Positions 1-10,365 of a DNA stretch of 64,000 nt are shown piece by piece. The stretch spans positions 496,001 through 560,000 of the forward strand of contig JPHH03000012.1 in the NCBI GenBank assembly GCA_000750105.3. The letters run 5' to 3'. The DNA comes from Tolypocladium sp. Sup5 PDA-1. Lineage: Eukaryota > Ascomycota > Sordariomycetes > Hypocreales > Ophiocordycipitaceae. The notes below the pieces were generated by a model, which did not search any database, was not told the origin of the DNA, and saw only the letters and a program-made list of their open reading frames with translations. The translations under genes and the position numbers were made by a program. The first letter of the stretch is position 1. Every line of letters begins with the position of its first letter.

Positions 1-402
1 GTTGCCCTGCTCGGTAACGCCAAAGAGCTTCACGGTAGCCCTGCCGCCGTGCAGCGTGCCCTCCTCGGCCTCGATGGACTGGAAACACAGGCTGTCCCGC
101 TGCGGGACAAAGTCCACCACGGGGGGCCGCTCCCATACTTGGTCCTTCTCGGTATTGTTTCTCTTGAGGTCCGAGATGTCCTGACTCAGCTTCTCGAGGA
201 CCTCCGACTCGAACGCGCTCTTGGGTTGGCTGGAGCCTAGCTTGGCCCGGGGATCCTTCTGGGAGCCCGAGAAGCGCGCGGCGGGTGACGAAGAGAAGAT
301 GTCCGTCTTGCGCTTCTTGACCGAGGATGGGGTGGAGGAGATGTTCTGGCGAGAGCCTGCCTCGCCCAGCACCCGCTTCTGGGGGAGGATTGCGGTAGCC
401 AT
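1..402 (-). CDS. pol3: DNA polymerase delta catalytic subunit, N-terminal part (cut by window edge)
   Basis: The first 134 codons of a gene that runs off the left edge. The ATG at 402 opens a frame free of stops to base 1. The N-terminus is polar and probably disordered, with a basic KKRK patch at residues 29-32 fitting a nuclear protein. The last 30 residues read FQSIEAEEGTLHGGRATVKLFG and match the start of the conserved region of the fungal B-family replicative polymerase delta, just ahead of its exonuclease domain. The exonuclease, polymerase and CysA/CysB metal-binding modules lie outside the window. The enzyme synthesises the lagging strand with PCNA. The family call rests on this short conserved stretch, so it is good but not certain. 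Confidence 0.82.
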   Translation of the reverse strand, partial: MATAILPQKRVLGEAGSRQNISSTPSSVKKRKTDIFSSSPAARFSGSQKDPRAKLGSSQPKSAFESEVLEKLSQDISDLKRNNTEKDQVWERPPVVDFVPQRDSLCFQSIEAEEGTLHGGRATVKLFGVTEQGN

Positions 403-808
403 GGTGAGCTTTTCGCGAGGGAGGTGGGTTGAGGAAGCCGATTTCGATTGTCGTTGATCATGAACAAGTCGTATCCTTTGTTTCTGGCGCTCGAATGGGT
501 TGTGCTGTTGTACGAAGTATGGGTGGGTGCAATTAACACGACCTTGTCGGGTCCCGCCACGAGAAACGCGCCTTTCAACCGTGACGTGACGGACCCACCC
601 CGTCTTTAATGGCCCCGGGGTTTCACGTGACTTGGCGACTTGATGCCTCGACCACCTGCCTAGGCACTCTTACGCTCCTCCACCAGAACACCCACCCTCG
701 CGGGAAAGCCGGGTCTGGCATTTCTCAAAGCGATATGGGAACTTAAAAATGTCAAATATATACAGGAATACCCAAAATCTACGTGATTAGTCATCCGACA
801 CATCGACC
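403..808. other. Intergenic region upstream of pol3
   Basis: This lies between the pol3 start and the tRNA gene and should hold the polymerase promoter. A CACGTG E-box in the context TTCACGTGACT sits at 624-629, and an ACGCG-type core at about 567-573 resembles the MluI-box half found ahead of fungal replication genes. No coding frame looks real. Confidence 0.4.
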
Positions 809-887
809 GGCCGTGTGGCTCAATGGCAGAGCGTCTGGCTACGATTAGTTAACCAGAAGGTCGCAGGTTCGACCCCTGTCTCGGTCA
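809..887 (+). tRNA. tRNA-Arg (anticodon ACG) with a 7-nt intron
   Basis: A cloverleaf can be drawn by hand. The acceptor arms are 809-815 and 880-886, with a G-U pair and one T-T mismatch. The D stem is GCTC/GAGC, the anticodon stem TCTGG/CCAGA, and the T arm carries the B-box GGTTCGACCCC. The anticodon ACG is at 841-843. Seven extra bases (TTAGTTA, 845-851) sit one base 3' of the anticodon, the canonical position of nuclear tRNA introns. The anticodon arm GTCTGGCTACGA..ACCAGAAG is nearly that of yeast tRNA-Arg(ACG). After wobble modification of A34 it would read CGU, CGC and CGA. A T-run at 892-897 is a standard RNA polymerase III terminator. Confidence 0.93.
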
Positions 888-891
888 CTTC

Positions 892-897
892 TTTTTT
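892..897 (+). terminator. RNA polymerase III terminator of the tRNA-Arg gene
   Basis: Six consecutive T residues begin 5 nt after the tRNA discriminator base, as expected for Pol III termination. Confidence 0.8.
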
Positions 898-998
898 GCC
901 TCTTTGTACTACCCACCCAATCCTTCACATGCTGCTGCTTGTACTTTTGATGCCAGCTACTACCTAGCCATTCAAGTTCTTTTATAATGGATTTTACT

Positions 999-1323
999 TA
1001 TTTGCACACGCGTATATCTCTATTTGCACTCACCGGCTAGTCGAACCAAGCCTTTTTCCTACACCCTCTGTCTGCCCCTCTGTTCCCTCCATTCCCTCTC
1101 TATTCCCTCTGTCCCCTCTCTTCCCTGTTACGGTATATAACCGCAACCTCTCCTCCGACTGATACTATAATCTATAATCCTTGTGGTCTACAATCCTTAT
1201 AATGCAGCTCGAATTTGGGGAGGTTGCTGCGTCGATAGGTGAAATCGGTATTGAACTTTACGTATCCGGGACTAAAGGTAGGCCTACGGCGAGTGCAAAT
1301 AGAGATATGCGTGTGTGCAAATA
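999..1323. mobile_element. MITE-like element with 36-bp terminal inverted repeats and TA flanks
   Basis: The left end (1001-1036) and the reverse complement of the right end (1286-1321) agree at 32 of 36 positions, both starting TTTGCACAC. Each arm contains the subrepeat ATTTGCAC twice. The pair encloses about 250 bp with no coding capacity, and a TA dinucleotide abuts each outer end (999-1000, 1322-1323). That is the target-duplication signature of Tc1/mariner elements, so this looks like a non-autonomous derivative. The interior holds a CT-rich array of degenerate TTCCCTCT units (about 1064-1130). The insertion lies about 110 bp downstream of the tRNA gene. Similarity may continue a few bases beyond the TA on both sides, so the exact ends are uncertain. 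Confidence 0.72.
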
Positions 1324-2331
1324 GTAAAGGCTGTTTTCTTATTCTTTATTTTCTCTAGTCAAGGGTTGGCTTACTGGCGTGCTCCGAACGATGGCAACAT
1401 TTGGACTTCCGCGGCCCTTCACTCCCCCTCTATCGACAGTTCGCAGCCATAGGTACTTGCCGAGACCAAGCGACATGAACCTATTCGTACCTCCGTGCGA
1501 TCAAGTAAGCGAGGGAGCTGCTTTCAGATAGATAGGTAGTCAGCAAGAGTATTTGAAGCGTGCCTCGGCATTGCAAACAAGAAACAGCCACAGTAACATC
1601 AGATATTCATTCTTAAACGCATCAACATCGTCCCGTGTCACGGGGACGTCAGCTAAGCCATGCATTGGAAAGAGGAATCATCATACACGTGTGCAGGAAT
1701 AGGTGGGCAGGTCGCAGAGTATGAAATGGTCACGACTTACCTTGTCCAAGCTGCGACGTTTGCGCTCGAGGCCCGTTGCGTGATCGCGCACTCGGCAGGA
1801 TGGGCTTTGCAATGGAAGAACCAGTCGGCTGACGCCAGTCGTACGACTTTGCCAACAGACACCGCAACAGTCACGGAGAGAAGACGGAAAAGAGACACGA
1901 TTGCAGAAACGAGCGTCTTAAATACGACGGCATCTGCACCTGCCTTGTCGTTTTAGTCATCGGGCCAGGATCGTGCAGGAAGTCGCGTGACCCAGCGTAC
2001 GCCCAGCCTCGGCTGGCATTGTCTCATGTAATCGTTTTTTGGACTGATGAGAACACTATTGGTTTATAGCCCATGATCCAAATCTGGCTCCTAAGAATGC
2101 GTCTACAAGTCATGATGCGACCGTTGCTGCCCTGGTCCATCCTGCCCCCGCCGTCTTGGCACGTCTCAAACAAAAGGCAACCTCTCGCCCTCAAACGCCG
2201 TCGCTGTGCGATGCAAAGAATACCGCCCTCCAAAGCCAGTCTAGTAGTCTAACCAATAGCTGTCTGTCGCCATTGCCCATGACGATTGTGCTGAACGTGG
2301 AATACTAAACGTGAAAGATTACATGGGTGCT
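1324..2331. other. Intergenic region with no supported gene
   Basis: The short frames here (for example 98 codons at 1660-1956) have no recognisable domain, no usable splice pattern and no credible start context. The right part is the 3' flank of the minus-strand rhomboid gene. Confidence 0.5.
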
Positions 2332-4036
2332 CTAGCTTGTCTGCTTCTGGATCGTTCCGAGGTCGCACCAGTTGCTGACGGGCTATTTCTCAATTAGCAA
2401 AGAAGTACTCCAGAGCCATGGTATGCGAAAGACTTACAAGACAACTCAGGTACTTGCACCAGCTGCACGTATTGCCGACCGTGTAAAAGTTATTCAACAG
2501 CACGATGAACACGGTAATGACGATGCAAAGGGCAGCAACTCTGACAATCCACCAGATCCACCAGAGAGGCTTTCGCCCCTTGAAGAAGCCGACAGGGCTT
2601 TTGAGGAAAGAAGGCGAGGTCGTCTCGCCTCCCGGGTTGACTGCCGCGTAAGGAATGTCGTTGGCCATCCTTCTCCTCAGGGAGTTGGGCGAGTGGAGGA
2701 CGCAGACGCCGAGTCCCAGGCCCATCAGGAAGCCACCAATGTGGGAGAAGTTGTCCAAGCCCGGTAGCAGGCCCAGGACAAAAGCAATGACCATATCAAG
2801 AATGAGAAACATCAAGTCCTTGACCGGGTGTTTGCGTTCCTTCCAAGAATAGAGCAGATCGAGCAGAGTCAGCGCGATGATGCCGAAGAGGGAGCCCGAT
2901 GCGCCGGTGGAAGCTATTCCGGGAGCAGCAAAGTTACCGCCCATGATGAAGCCAAAGATGCCAGCGCTGAGGTAGACGAGTAGGAAACGGATGGGGCCAA
3001 TGGCCATCTCCATCTCTTTCGCTATCGTCAGCTGCATCAGCATGTTGAAGCCGATGTGGATGAGTCCCGCGTGCATGAAGATGGGAATGATGAAGCGGAA
3101 CCACTGGTTGGGCTTTGGTGTCTGGTCTTGGTTGTTGAAGGTTGGGTTCGGAACGTCCCCGCCGAAGCCGCAGAGCTCAGACAGCGGGCAAACCTGGGTA
3201 TCCTGTGTTGCGTTGGGGCAAAGGAAGTAAATGGGGAAGGTTGAGCCCTGGATCTCTTTGATGTTGTGCATACAGGGCGCGTATCGCGCCCCCATGTTGA
3301 TCATGACTTGCGTCGACGGTCCGATCATCGGGTTGAACTGAGGCTTGATCATGATGGGTGAGCCAGTCAGGATGCCTATGAATCCGGTCAGCATGCTGGG
3401 GAGGTTTCAAATGAACTATGACGGGCAACGCGTCGTACCATTCTTGACAATCTCGCCTATGAAAACGGCGACCTGGGCGATGGTGAGAATGTACACCACC
3501 CAGGGGATCCTCTTCCTGTCGGCGCCAATCATGCCCAGCTCTCCTAGCCGGACCTTGCCCTTCTTGCTTTGCTGGCGCCCCGCCTGCGCGGCGTCTGGCG
3601 CGTCGTAGATGTGGTCATTGAAGTCGGTGTTCTTGGCAGCCTGGTCCTGCAATGGAATGTCCTCGGCAACGTGCGGCCTGGACGACGACGGCGCTCCGCC
3701 CTTGCCATAGTAGCTCGTATCTTCGTAGAGCCCCGGCTGTGACGTGCTGCCGGCGCTCCCTGAGGCGTACGGCCTCGGGTTCACGGGATACGCATGGTCG
3801 TCGAAGACGGTCTCGAACGGTGACGCGCCGGTTCGAGGAGGCTGGCCCTGGGGAGCGCCGTAGGGCCCTGGGATGTGAGACGGGTTCGGCGCTGGGTAGC
3901 CAGAGTGATAGGACGGCGCGGGCGTCGACGACTGCGGCGATGGAGCGAACTGCGCGTTGTGGTACGGCGCGGGCGAGGGAGCGTTGTCGGCAGCGTGAGG
4001 GCGTTGGTTGCCGCCGTAGTAGTAGTTGGAGGCCAT
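2332..4036 (-). CDS. Rhomboid-family intramembrane serine protease
   Basis: Three exons (4036-3439, 3375-2438, 2382-2332) joined by introns of 63 and 55 nt give 528 residues. The first intron has a GCTGAC branch site 12 nt before its acceptor. About 165 N-terminal residues are Pro/Tyr-rich and probably cytosolic. A first membrane helix lies near 178-198 and is followed by a Cys-containing lumenal loop and a six-helix rhomboid core. Visible motifs are HAGLIHIGFN (about 301-310), GASGSLFG with the nucleophile Ser near 359, and SHIGG with the catalytic His near 411. The extra N-terminal helix and long soluble tail resemble secretase-type rhomboids of the secretory pathway rather than the mitochondrial PARL type. 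The substrate is unknown. The C-terminal exon (PVSNWCDLG..) is short; the downstream splice is inferred from frame. Confidence 0.9.
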
Positions 4037-5474
4037 GGCGGACGGCGATATGTCACAGGCGGTGACGACGTCGGGTGCGCCAGCAAGAGAAAAAGAAAGC
4101 AAAGAAAGCGACAGATGTGCCCCGACGGCCGAGCGAGTGTGGTCGTGGAAGCTTTGTCCTCCTCTTCAGCACCAAGAGAGAGGGAGAGCTGGGCTGGTCG
4201 CGCAAGGGGTCGGAGGTGCGTTTGGCCCGTTTGAGACACGGGCGGAGAGGGCGCTCAGTCGGCCTGAAGATTGATTACGTAGCGCGTCGACGCTGGCTGT
4301 GCCGTGCGGCGCTTTGATTCGACACGGCCGCTGTGGATTGCCTACAGGGCCTTGCGGTGTCTCAGCGTTTCAGTCGCGCGGGATCTCAGAAGCGCAACGG
4401 CGTCAATGTCTGCGAAGGTTCACGGGGGTAACGTGGACGGCTGCGGGATGGTGGGAGCGGCATGGAGTGAAAGAGGTTGGAAAGGCAGAGGCAAGGGCCT
4501 TTGGACCTGGATGTCGAAGTCTCGGTCAGTCAGGTAACGTGAGGTTCTGACAGGGGCCCCTTGGCGGCTGGTGGATCAGCGAGGAGGCGGACTTGGCGGA
4601 TTTGCAGGGCAGTGCTGCTGATCAGATGCCTGACCTGTACATACGAGTACTGTACCGCGCCGTTTCGAATGCTGAGAGACGAGGCGCCGATGCACCGCAG
4701 CAGTGTGGCTCTGGCGAGGCGTTGGGTGCTTCTAACTTTGGAACAACAGCGCCTGGACAAGCATCTTGGCCCCCTCTCACCGCGCCTCTCTTGCACAGCT
4801 GTTTGTTGTCGTCGCGAGCTCTCCCCACTGAGAATGCCCTCTCTGGTGGAGTTTTCTGACTCGGAAAACACAGTGTCGTCAGAGGCAGGACATCCCATGT
4901 CGCCGATGCACGTGCGGACAGGTGCCAGGGACAGGCCAACAGACCCGGGTTTGGCCACAGGAGTCTGCTGTTTCTTACATTGTACGACCACATAAGCTCA
5001 CTCAGAGCGATGTCGACCATTCCACTGAGTGCCAGAGCATCAATACGTTTCCTCCCCGATGAGCCCCAAGGGTCGAGCCGGATATTGGATGCCGGCTTTT
5101 GTTCATGGAACTGCAGATGGCTTACGTAGTGAAGTGTTTCCACAGCCACAGCCGCGATATAGTCGGATCTGTGGAGCCGCATACGAGATATCTGATGCAT
5201 GTGGGACATCGTATTGGGCAAGGTGGTTGCAAACGTCATGACCTCTCTTCCGCTGTTGCGGCAGAGCAGATTCACATTGGACCACCCACCGCTTTCTGAA
5301 GGGTTGGCTGCATAGGTATTCGACACCTACGGTAGATTACCCGCCTCGACCTTCCAGCATGTCAGCTGGCTTCCGTCGATGCATATATATTTTGTACATA
5401 TAATAACTGTTGTACACCAGCAGCATATGATGCCGCCATCGTCAAATGTCGTAAATGCGCCAGGGCCGGCCTGA
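4037..5474. other. Intergenic region between the rhomboid gene and the small membrane-protein gene
   Basis: This contains the rhomboid promoter on the right of its start and the 3' flank of the next gene. Open frames up to 234 codons (4622-5326 minus) occur on both strands but show no domain, no repeats and no conserved-looking blocks. One TACGAGTA motif lies at 4642-4649. I see no gene. Confidence 0.45.
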
Positions 5475-6053
5475 TCATTTCTTGTCCGGCCCTCCAGCAT
5501 CGCTCGATGGCTTGGCGCCCTTGACGCCCTCGTCGCCCTTCTTTGCGCTCCCCCTCCAGTTGCCGCTAAACACCTCCGCGACTTGCTCCATGATAATGTC
5601 GCTCATTCCCTTGCCCTCTTCGAAACTCTTTCGGTGCTCCTCTGCTCGCTTCTTCTTCCAGTCTTCCTCTTCGCCACCCATCCAGATGTCCTTGACAATC
5701 GCCGCCGTCTTATTCTTCTCCTCGAGCTCGATCTGTTGCTGCTTCTGCGCTGCGTCTCGTTCCCGCTGCTCCCTCAGCAGTTTCTGTGTCCGCCTCGCGC
5801 CCTCCGGCAGTCCACTGTCGAACAGTGAGCCCACGCGGTTGCCGAACCGCCCGTAGATCGATTGGCCGGTGTATTCGTAGGCCAGCTGGTTCGTGCAGAG
5901 GGAGAACGTTCCGGCGAGCACGAAGAAGCGTATGTCCATCTTCCTCGGCGGCAGAAGCATCACCAGAGGTGTGATGACGGCTCCCGTGATGGCCGCATTG
6001 TGTATTAACGGGTTTCGGGGAGGCAGAGGAGGTTGCGGTTGCTCTTGCGCCAT
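5475..6053 (-). CDS. Small two-helix membrane protein with charged coiled-coil tail, conserved in filamentous fungi
   Basis: A single exon of 192 residues from the ATG at 6053. Two hydrophobic segments (about 16-35 and 43-60) flank a short PPRKMD turn, so both ends may face the same side. From residue 85 the protein is strongly charged and helical (QRERDAAQKQQQIELEEK), ending in a polar, Lys-rich tail. I recognise this as a protein family found across filamentous ascomycetes. From memory it is often labelled 'rhomboid family membrane protein', but none of the rhomboid hallmarks (GxSG, membrane His, six helices) is present, so I do not assign protease activity. It lies next to and on the same strand as a real rhomboid gene. 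Function and membrane are unknown. Confidence 0.8.
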   Translation of the reverse strand: MAQEQPQPPLPPRNPLIHNAAITGAVITPLVMLLPPRKMDIRFFVLAGTFSLCTNQLAYEYTGQSIYGRFGNRVGSLFDSGLPEGARRTQKLLREQRERDAAQKQQQIELEEKNKTAAIVKDIWMGGEEEDWKKKRAEEHRKSFEEGKGMSDIIMEQVAEVFSGNWRGSAKKGDEGVKGAKPSSDAGGPDKK

Positions 6054-7899
6054 GGCTGCGGTGGGGCCGTGAGAGAGTCGCAGCGAACAACGGAGGGTAT
6101 CTCAGAGCTCTCGTGCCAAGGGTTTGCCGTAGTCGAATCTCTTGTCTCGCAGGGTAGCGGCGGTTGGCAGCGACGAGCTGGCTGTGAAGCGCTGTTCCGA
6201 CGTTGAGGTCTGCATCGCGAGGCGGAAGAAGAGCACCAACTTTTATTGCGGGCCGCAGTTCTCCAGCGGGAGCGTTCCGCGGCCTGTTCACCACAGAGGC
6301 CCTTCCCCTGTACGGGGTACCTAGGCAAGCTAGGTACCTTGAACGCAAGACGCCCTTCCATCCAGCCTGTGCCTATCCAGAAGGCCTGGTTTACTCTGCG
6401 TCAAAGCTCAGTCTGTGATTGTAAAATTAAATTATTTGCACAGGTCTTTCGACTGCATCCAATGCCGGGGCATCGCGTCTCGATTCTACCTGGTGACGTA
6501 GCGGTGCACCAGTAATAGGGGTCTGCCCCGTGCAAGTCGACCCGACTCCGGAAGACGGATTGCTCACCACGTGCAGGTTGGCCGAATGTCTTCTCCTCGC
6601 AAGATCACTCAGATATCGTTGTCTTCCATGGATTCGCGTATAACAGATCACAATAAGCTGGCGGGGTGCATGTGGCACGGTTCCCCCAGAGCCGTACGGA
6701 GTACCGGAGCGTAGAGGCCGTTGGGCCGGCACATGGCCAACATTGGGTTACCCATCCCGGGGGGGATTCCCGTGCTGCGATAACAGGGTTTAACTCTGTG
6801 CCTACCTAGGTAGACTATCTATGCCGCATTGTTGAAGTCGGGCTTTCGGCTGACAATATCTGTCATTTATCCGTTCTTCCCGTCGTACCAAATACCTACC
6901 CTCTGGAACACGCCCCCTCGTCGCCCGTGGTCCGTCCCGTCCCTTGGAGCCGACAGTGCATGAGATACAGCGACTTGGGTCGAACTGCGAGACCTGCAGC
7001 GCGAGGCCGTCGAAGTTCCAAGGATGTTCGTCCAACCACGCAGGACATGAGGTGCTGAAGATTATGCAAAGCACCCTTGGATTCTCGCATGGGAGACCAA
7101 TTAACTTAGCTTCCTGCACCCCTCCATGTCCAGCTCCCGCCAGTTCGGTCGCGCATTGCTTGCTGAAGTACGGATATTGGGTGGTTGTTTGTTCGTTTGC
7201 CTGCCTGCCTGACTGGCTGCTCCAGTACGTGACTGCTTGACTACCGGGGTGCTCCCCTGGCTGTTTGCTCGATGCTACTCGTATGCGTACGGCTTCTGCA
7301 TCCAAGTTACGAGTACGACGTAGGTACCGTAATATGTTGCATTCAAGGAGCCTGTCGTTGCATTTGGGCATCGGATCCTGCACGTTCTATTCCCAAACCC
7401 CGCCTGATGTGCCGATTGGAAGGTACCGACGTCAGGCAGGTACAAAGTACTCTGTACCTTAGACCATACACCAGAAGGCCCCATCCCGCAGGCGGCCAAG
7501 CCTCCAGTCCATCGTCTACGGACTACTAAAGATGCACAACAGCAAGCTTGTGTTCTGTCCCGTCAGCTCACCATGCTCGCGTTGTTTCTTCTTTCTGACG
7601 CCGCCTCCTCGTCCTCCTCCGACTCCTCAATCAGTCTCGTCACGCCGCTCGCCATCACCATTCGTACCCGTCGGTCCTTTATGTAACGCCACCGCCGCCT
7701 ACTTCTCGCGACGGCGCCGTCGATGGGCTGCTCATCGCCTCTACGGGTGCCTCGAGCAGTGTCCAGCCCCCGAGGACACGGTACCGTGAGCAGAGAGGCG
7801 AGAGCTTCCGTGCGTGCTTGAAACGTCCACGCGCCTGTCCGGCTGTCGCAGATCGAATACGTCAGGGCCTTTTACGCGGTGCACTGGTCGCCAATCGCC
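6054..7899. other. Long divergent intergenic region (small membrane protein / Zn2Cys6 factor)
   Basis: About 1.85 kb separates two divergent starts. It holds a perfect 9-bp inverted repeat (GGTACCTAG, 5-nt spacer, CTAGGTACC; 6316-6338), an exact TACCTAGGTA palindrome (6803-6812) and two TACGAGTA motifs (7276-7283 on minus, 7308-7315). The 7.5-7.9 kb part is CT-rich, as is usual just ahead of a fungal start codon. Frames up to 193 codons look like chance. Confidence 0.45.
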
Positions 7900-9965
7900 A
7901 TGCCCACCACCTCTCATCCCCCCAGCGCAGCCTCCGCAGCGCCGACCGCTTCAGCATCCGGCTCAGCTGCTGACGGGGCAGTAAAGAATGCCGCTGGCAG
8001 CGAGCAGCAGGTGAAACGGGGTCGCAGGAGCAATCCCAAAGTGAAGACCGGCTGCTCCAACTGCAAGTAAGTCTTTTGAGAAGCTCTGCGAGCCCGGCAC
8101 ATCCCTCGCTAACCTCCCTGGTCCCCCGATCTAGGCGGCGGCGCATCAAATGCGATGAGAAGCGGCCCGCATGTACGCAGTGTGTCAGACACAACAAAGT
8201 TTGTGCTGGCTACCCGCCTCCCAGCCGCAGTGACAGGCCAGCAGCCGATATCCGAATTGCCCCCAAGCCCTTGGTGGCGGTACAACCCCAGGGTCCTCAG
8301 CCAGCACCGATTATCGCGCCCCTGGGCATCTTGAGAGGGCCGACCGTCCTGCCGCCGCGACGGGCGTATCGGCGCAGGCAACTGATGCATCCAGAGCTTC
8401 ACCCCAATCCCAACCTCTATTCTCCGACCGTTTACCACCCGTCCAACGGCTTGGCCCTGCAAAATGTCGAGGGCCTCTATTTCGACCTCTTCCGTGTTCA
8501 GACAGCATCCGAGCTGTCAGGCTACTTCAACTCGAACTTCTGGGCCCAGCGAGTCTTGCAAGAGTGCCATTCGGAAAAGGCCATCCGGCATGCCGTTGTC
8601 GCCCTCGGTGCCTTGTACAAGACGCTCAAGGAGTCCTCTCAGCCCCTTCCGACCACGGCAGCCGGCAGGAAAAGCCAGATGGACTCGGTCGTGTCCCACT
8701 GGCAAGCCGCCGTCAAGCAGTACTCCGAGGCCTGCAATGCCATGCTCTTGCTGACCGGGGAGAGCCTGCGCTCCCACAGAACCCGCCTCATGGTTAGCAT
8801 CTTGCTCGCATGCTTTGACTCGTTTATAGGCGACCACAAGCAGGCTATTATTCAAATCCAGACCGGGCTCGGTCTCTTGGAACGGCTCTCCGCCCATGAC
8901 GCACAGGACCGATCCCCCAGTCCGGACGGTCACGTCGAAGAAGACTTGGTCGTCATCTTCACTCGCCTGGCAATCCAGGCAAAATCTTACGACATGGCCT
9001 TTCATTTTCCGCAGCCATACGTCATTCGCCTTGCTCCCCAAGGCCGACGGGCAGACGGGATAACAACGTCGGAATCGAGCTCTCCTGGTTCGTCACCCGA
9101 AGTTTCCCTACCCTACCGCTTCGGATCGCTCTTGGAGGCTCGGTTGGCATCTGACAAGCTCTGTGAGAAACTCTTGCGCTTCATTGAACGTTTGCAGATT
9201 GCCAGGAATAATCCAAGCAACGTTCTGCCTGCGTCCTGGAAGCAGTACGGCTTGAACTTCAAGGATCAACTTGACGCCTGGACCGAGGCCTTTGAACTCA
9301 TCTTCCAGTCCCGTCTGGATCCTGGTATCGGCCACCTCGAGAGATCAGGCATTTCGGCCTTGAAGATGTTTCAGATCAATACCAACATCCTGTTCATGAT
9401 GATGTTCTGCGACACAGAGGTCCAGTTTGACGCCTTTCTACCTCATTTCAAAGGCATCGTGGACCTGGGCTGGGAAGTCGTAACGGCCGACGAGAGGAGA
9501 GCTGCCGCAGAGAGATGTCCCGATCCGGCCATGTGCCAGCATCAACGCGGCGTGACCAAAGGGGCTTTCACAGCAGGCGCGGTTCCTGCTCACCACATCC
9601 AACCCAGCTTCTCTGCCGACCTGGGCATCGTACCGCCGCTTTTTGTCGTAGCCACAAAGTGCCGGGAACCCAGGATTCGTCGACAAGCGATCCAGCTCTT
9701 GAGGAGCAGTGCCAGACGCGAGGGCATGTGGGACAGCGAACTGGCCGCCAACATTGGTCAATGGATCATGCAGGTCGAAGAGTTTGACGAGAACCTCCCG
9801 CCGGGCGCCATGCCGATAAAGCCGATACCCGAGGAGAAGAGGGTTATGGTCAAGACGGTTGACTTTGATCTCCGCGCCCGTTTCGCGGACCTCCGCGTCG
9901 GCACGCGGGCGTTGTACGACGGGTGCCCGGACGACCGCTTCAGAAAGACGCGCATTACCTGGTGA
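7900..9965 (+). CDS. Zn2Cys6 (C6 fungal-type) transcription factor
   Basis: Two exons (7900-8066, 8135-9965) with a 68-nt intron give 665 residues. The intron splits the zinc cluster, so the factor is only recognisable after splicing. The cluster is C-X2-C-X6-C-X6-C-X2-C-X6-C at residues 52-79, with the basic run KRRRIKC typical of DNA-binding Gal4-type fingers. It is followed by a Pro-rich linker and then a long helical region beginning YFDLFRVQTASELSGYF, the kind of fungal-specific middle domain (DUF3468-like) seen in many such regulators. The first ATG in frame is 7900. No neighbour suggests a pathway target, so the regulated process is unknown. Presumably nuclear. Confidence 0.88.
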
Positions 9966-10365
9966 GGGATGTCTTGTCTTGTCAACTTGTGCATTTTGAA
10001 TAGTTAATATTCGACCCCCAACCTCCCTGGATACCTACTCTTTGCTATTTTTACGGGATATGCCTAATTGGAAGCTGCATCTTGTTGTTGTTGCTACAGG
10101 CTTTGTTCATGATTCGATGCTACCCTCGTGGCTGCACATTTTTTTCTCTTCAGGGATGGTACTGTAGACTACCTAGGTACTGCATTGGCGGAGTAGGTCC
10201 TCCCAGGGGGCCCGTGTGTAACATATATTTTGTAAATTCATGGACAGATGGCGGTGCCACCGACTCCACGATGAGAGGTGCCGTTTAAATTCAAACTCGC
10301 TATTTCTCCATGTCTACCTGACCATTATACGTACACGATGTCAACAAGACCCATCATGACCCTCG
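9966..10365. other. Convergent 3' flanks of the Zn2Cys6 factor and dscA
   Basis: 400 bp between two stop codons of converging genes. It contains an exact TACCTAGGTA palindrome at 10170-10179 and AT-rich stretches suitable for 3' end formation. No gene is seen. Confidence 0.45.

Noticed and set aside
4622..5326. 234-codon frame on the minus strand between two genes
   Set aside because: No conserved blocks, helices or repeats; neighbouring frames are equally open.
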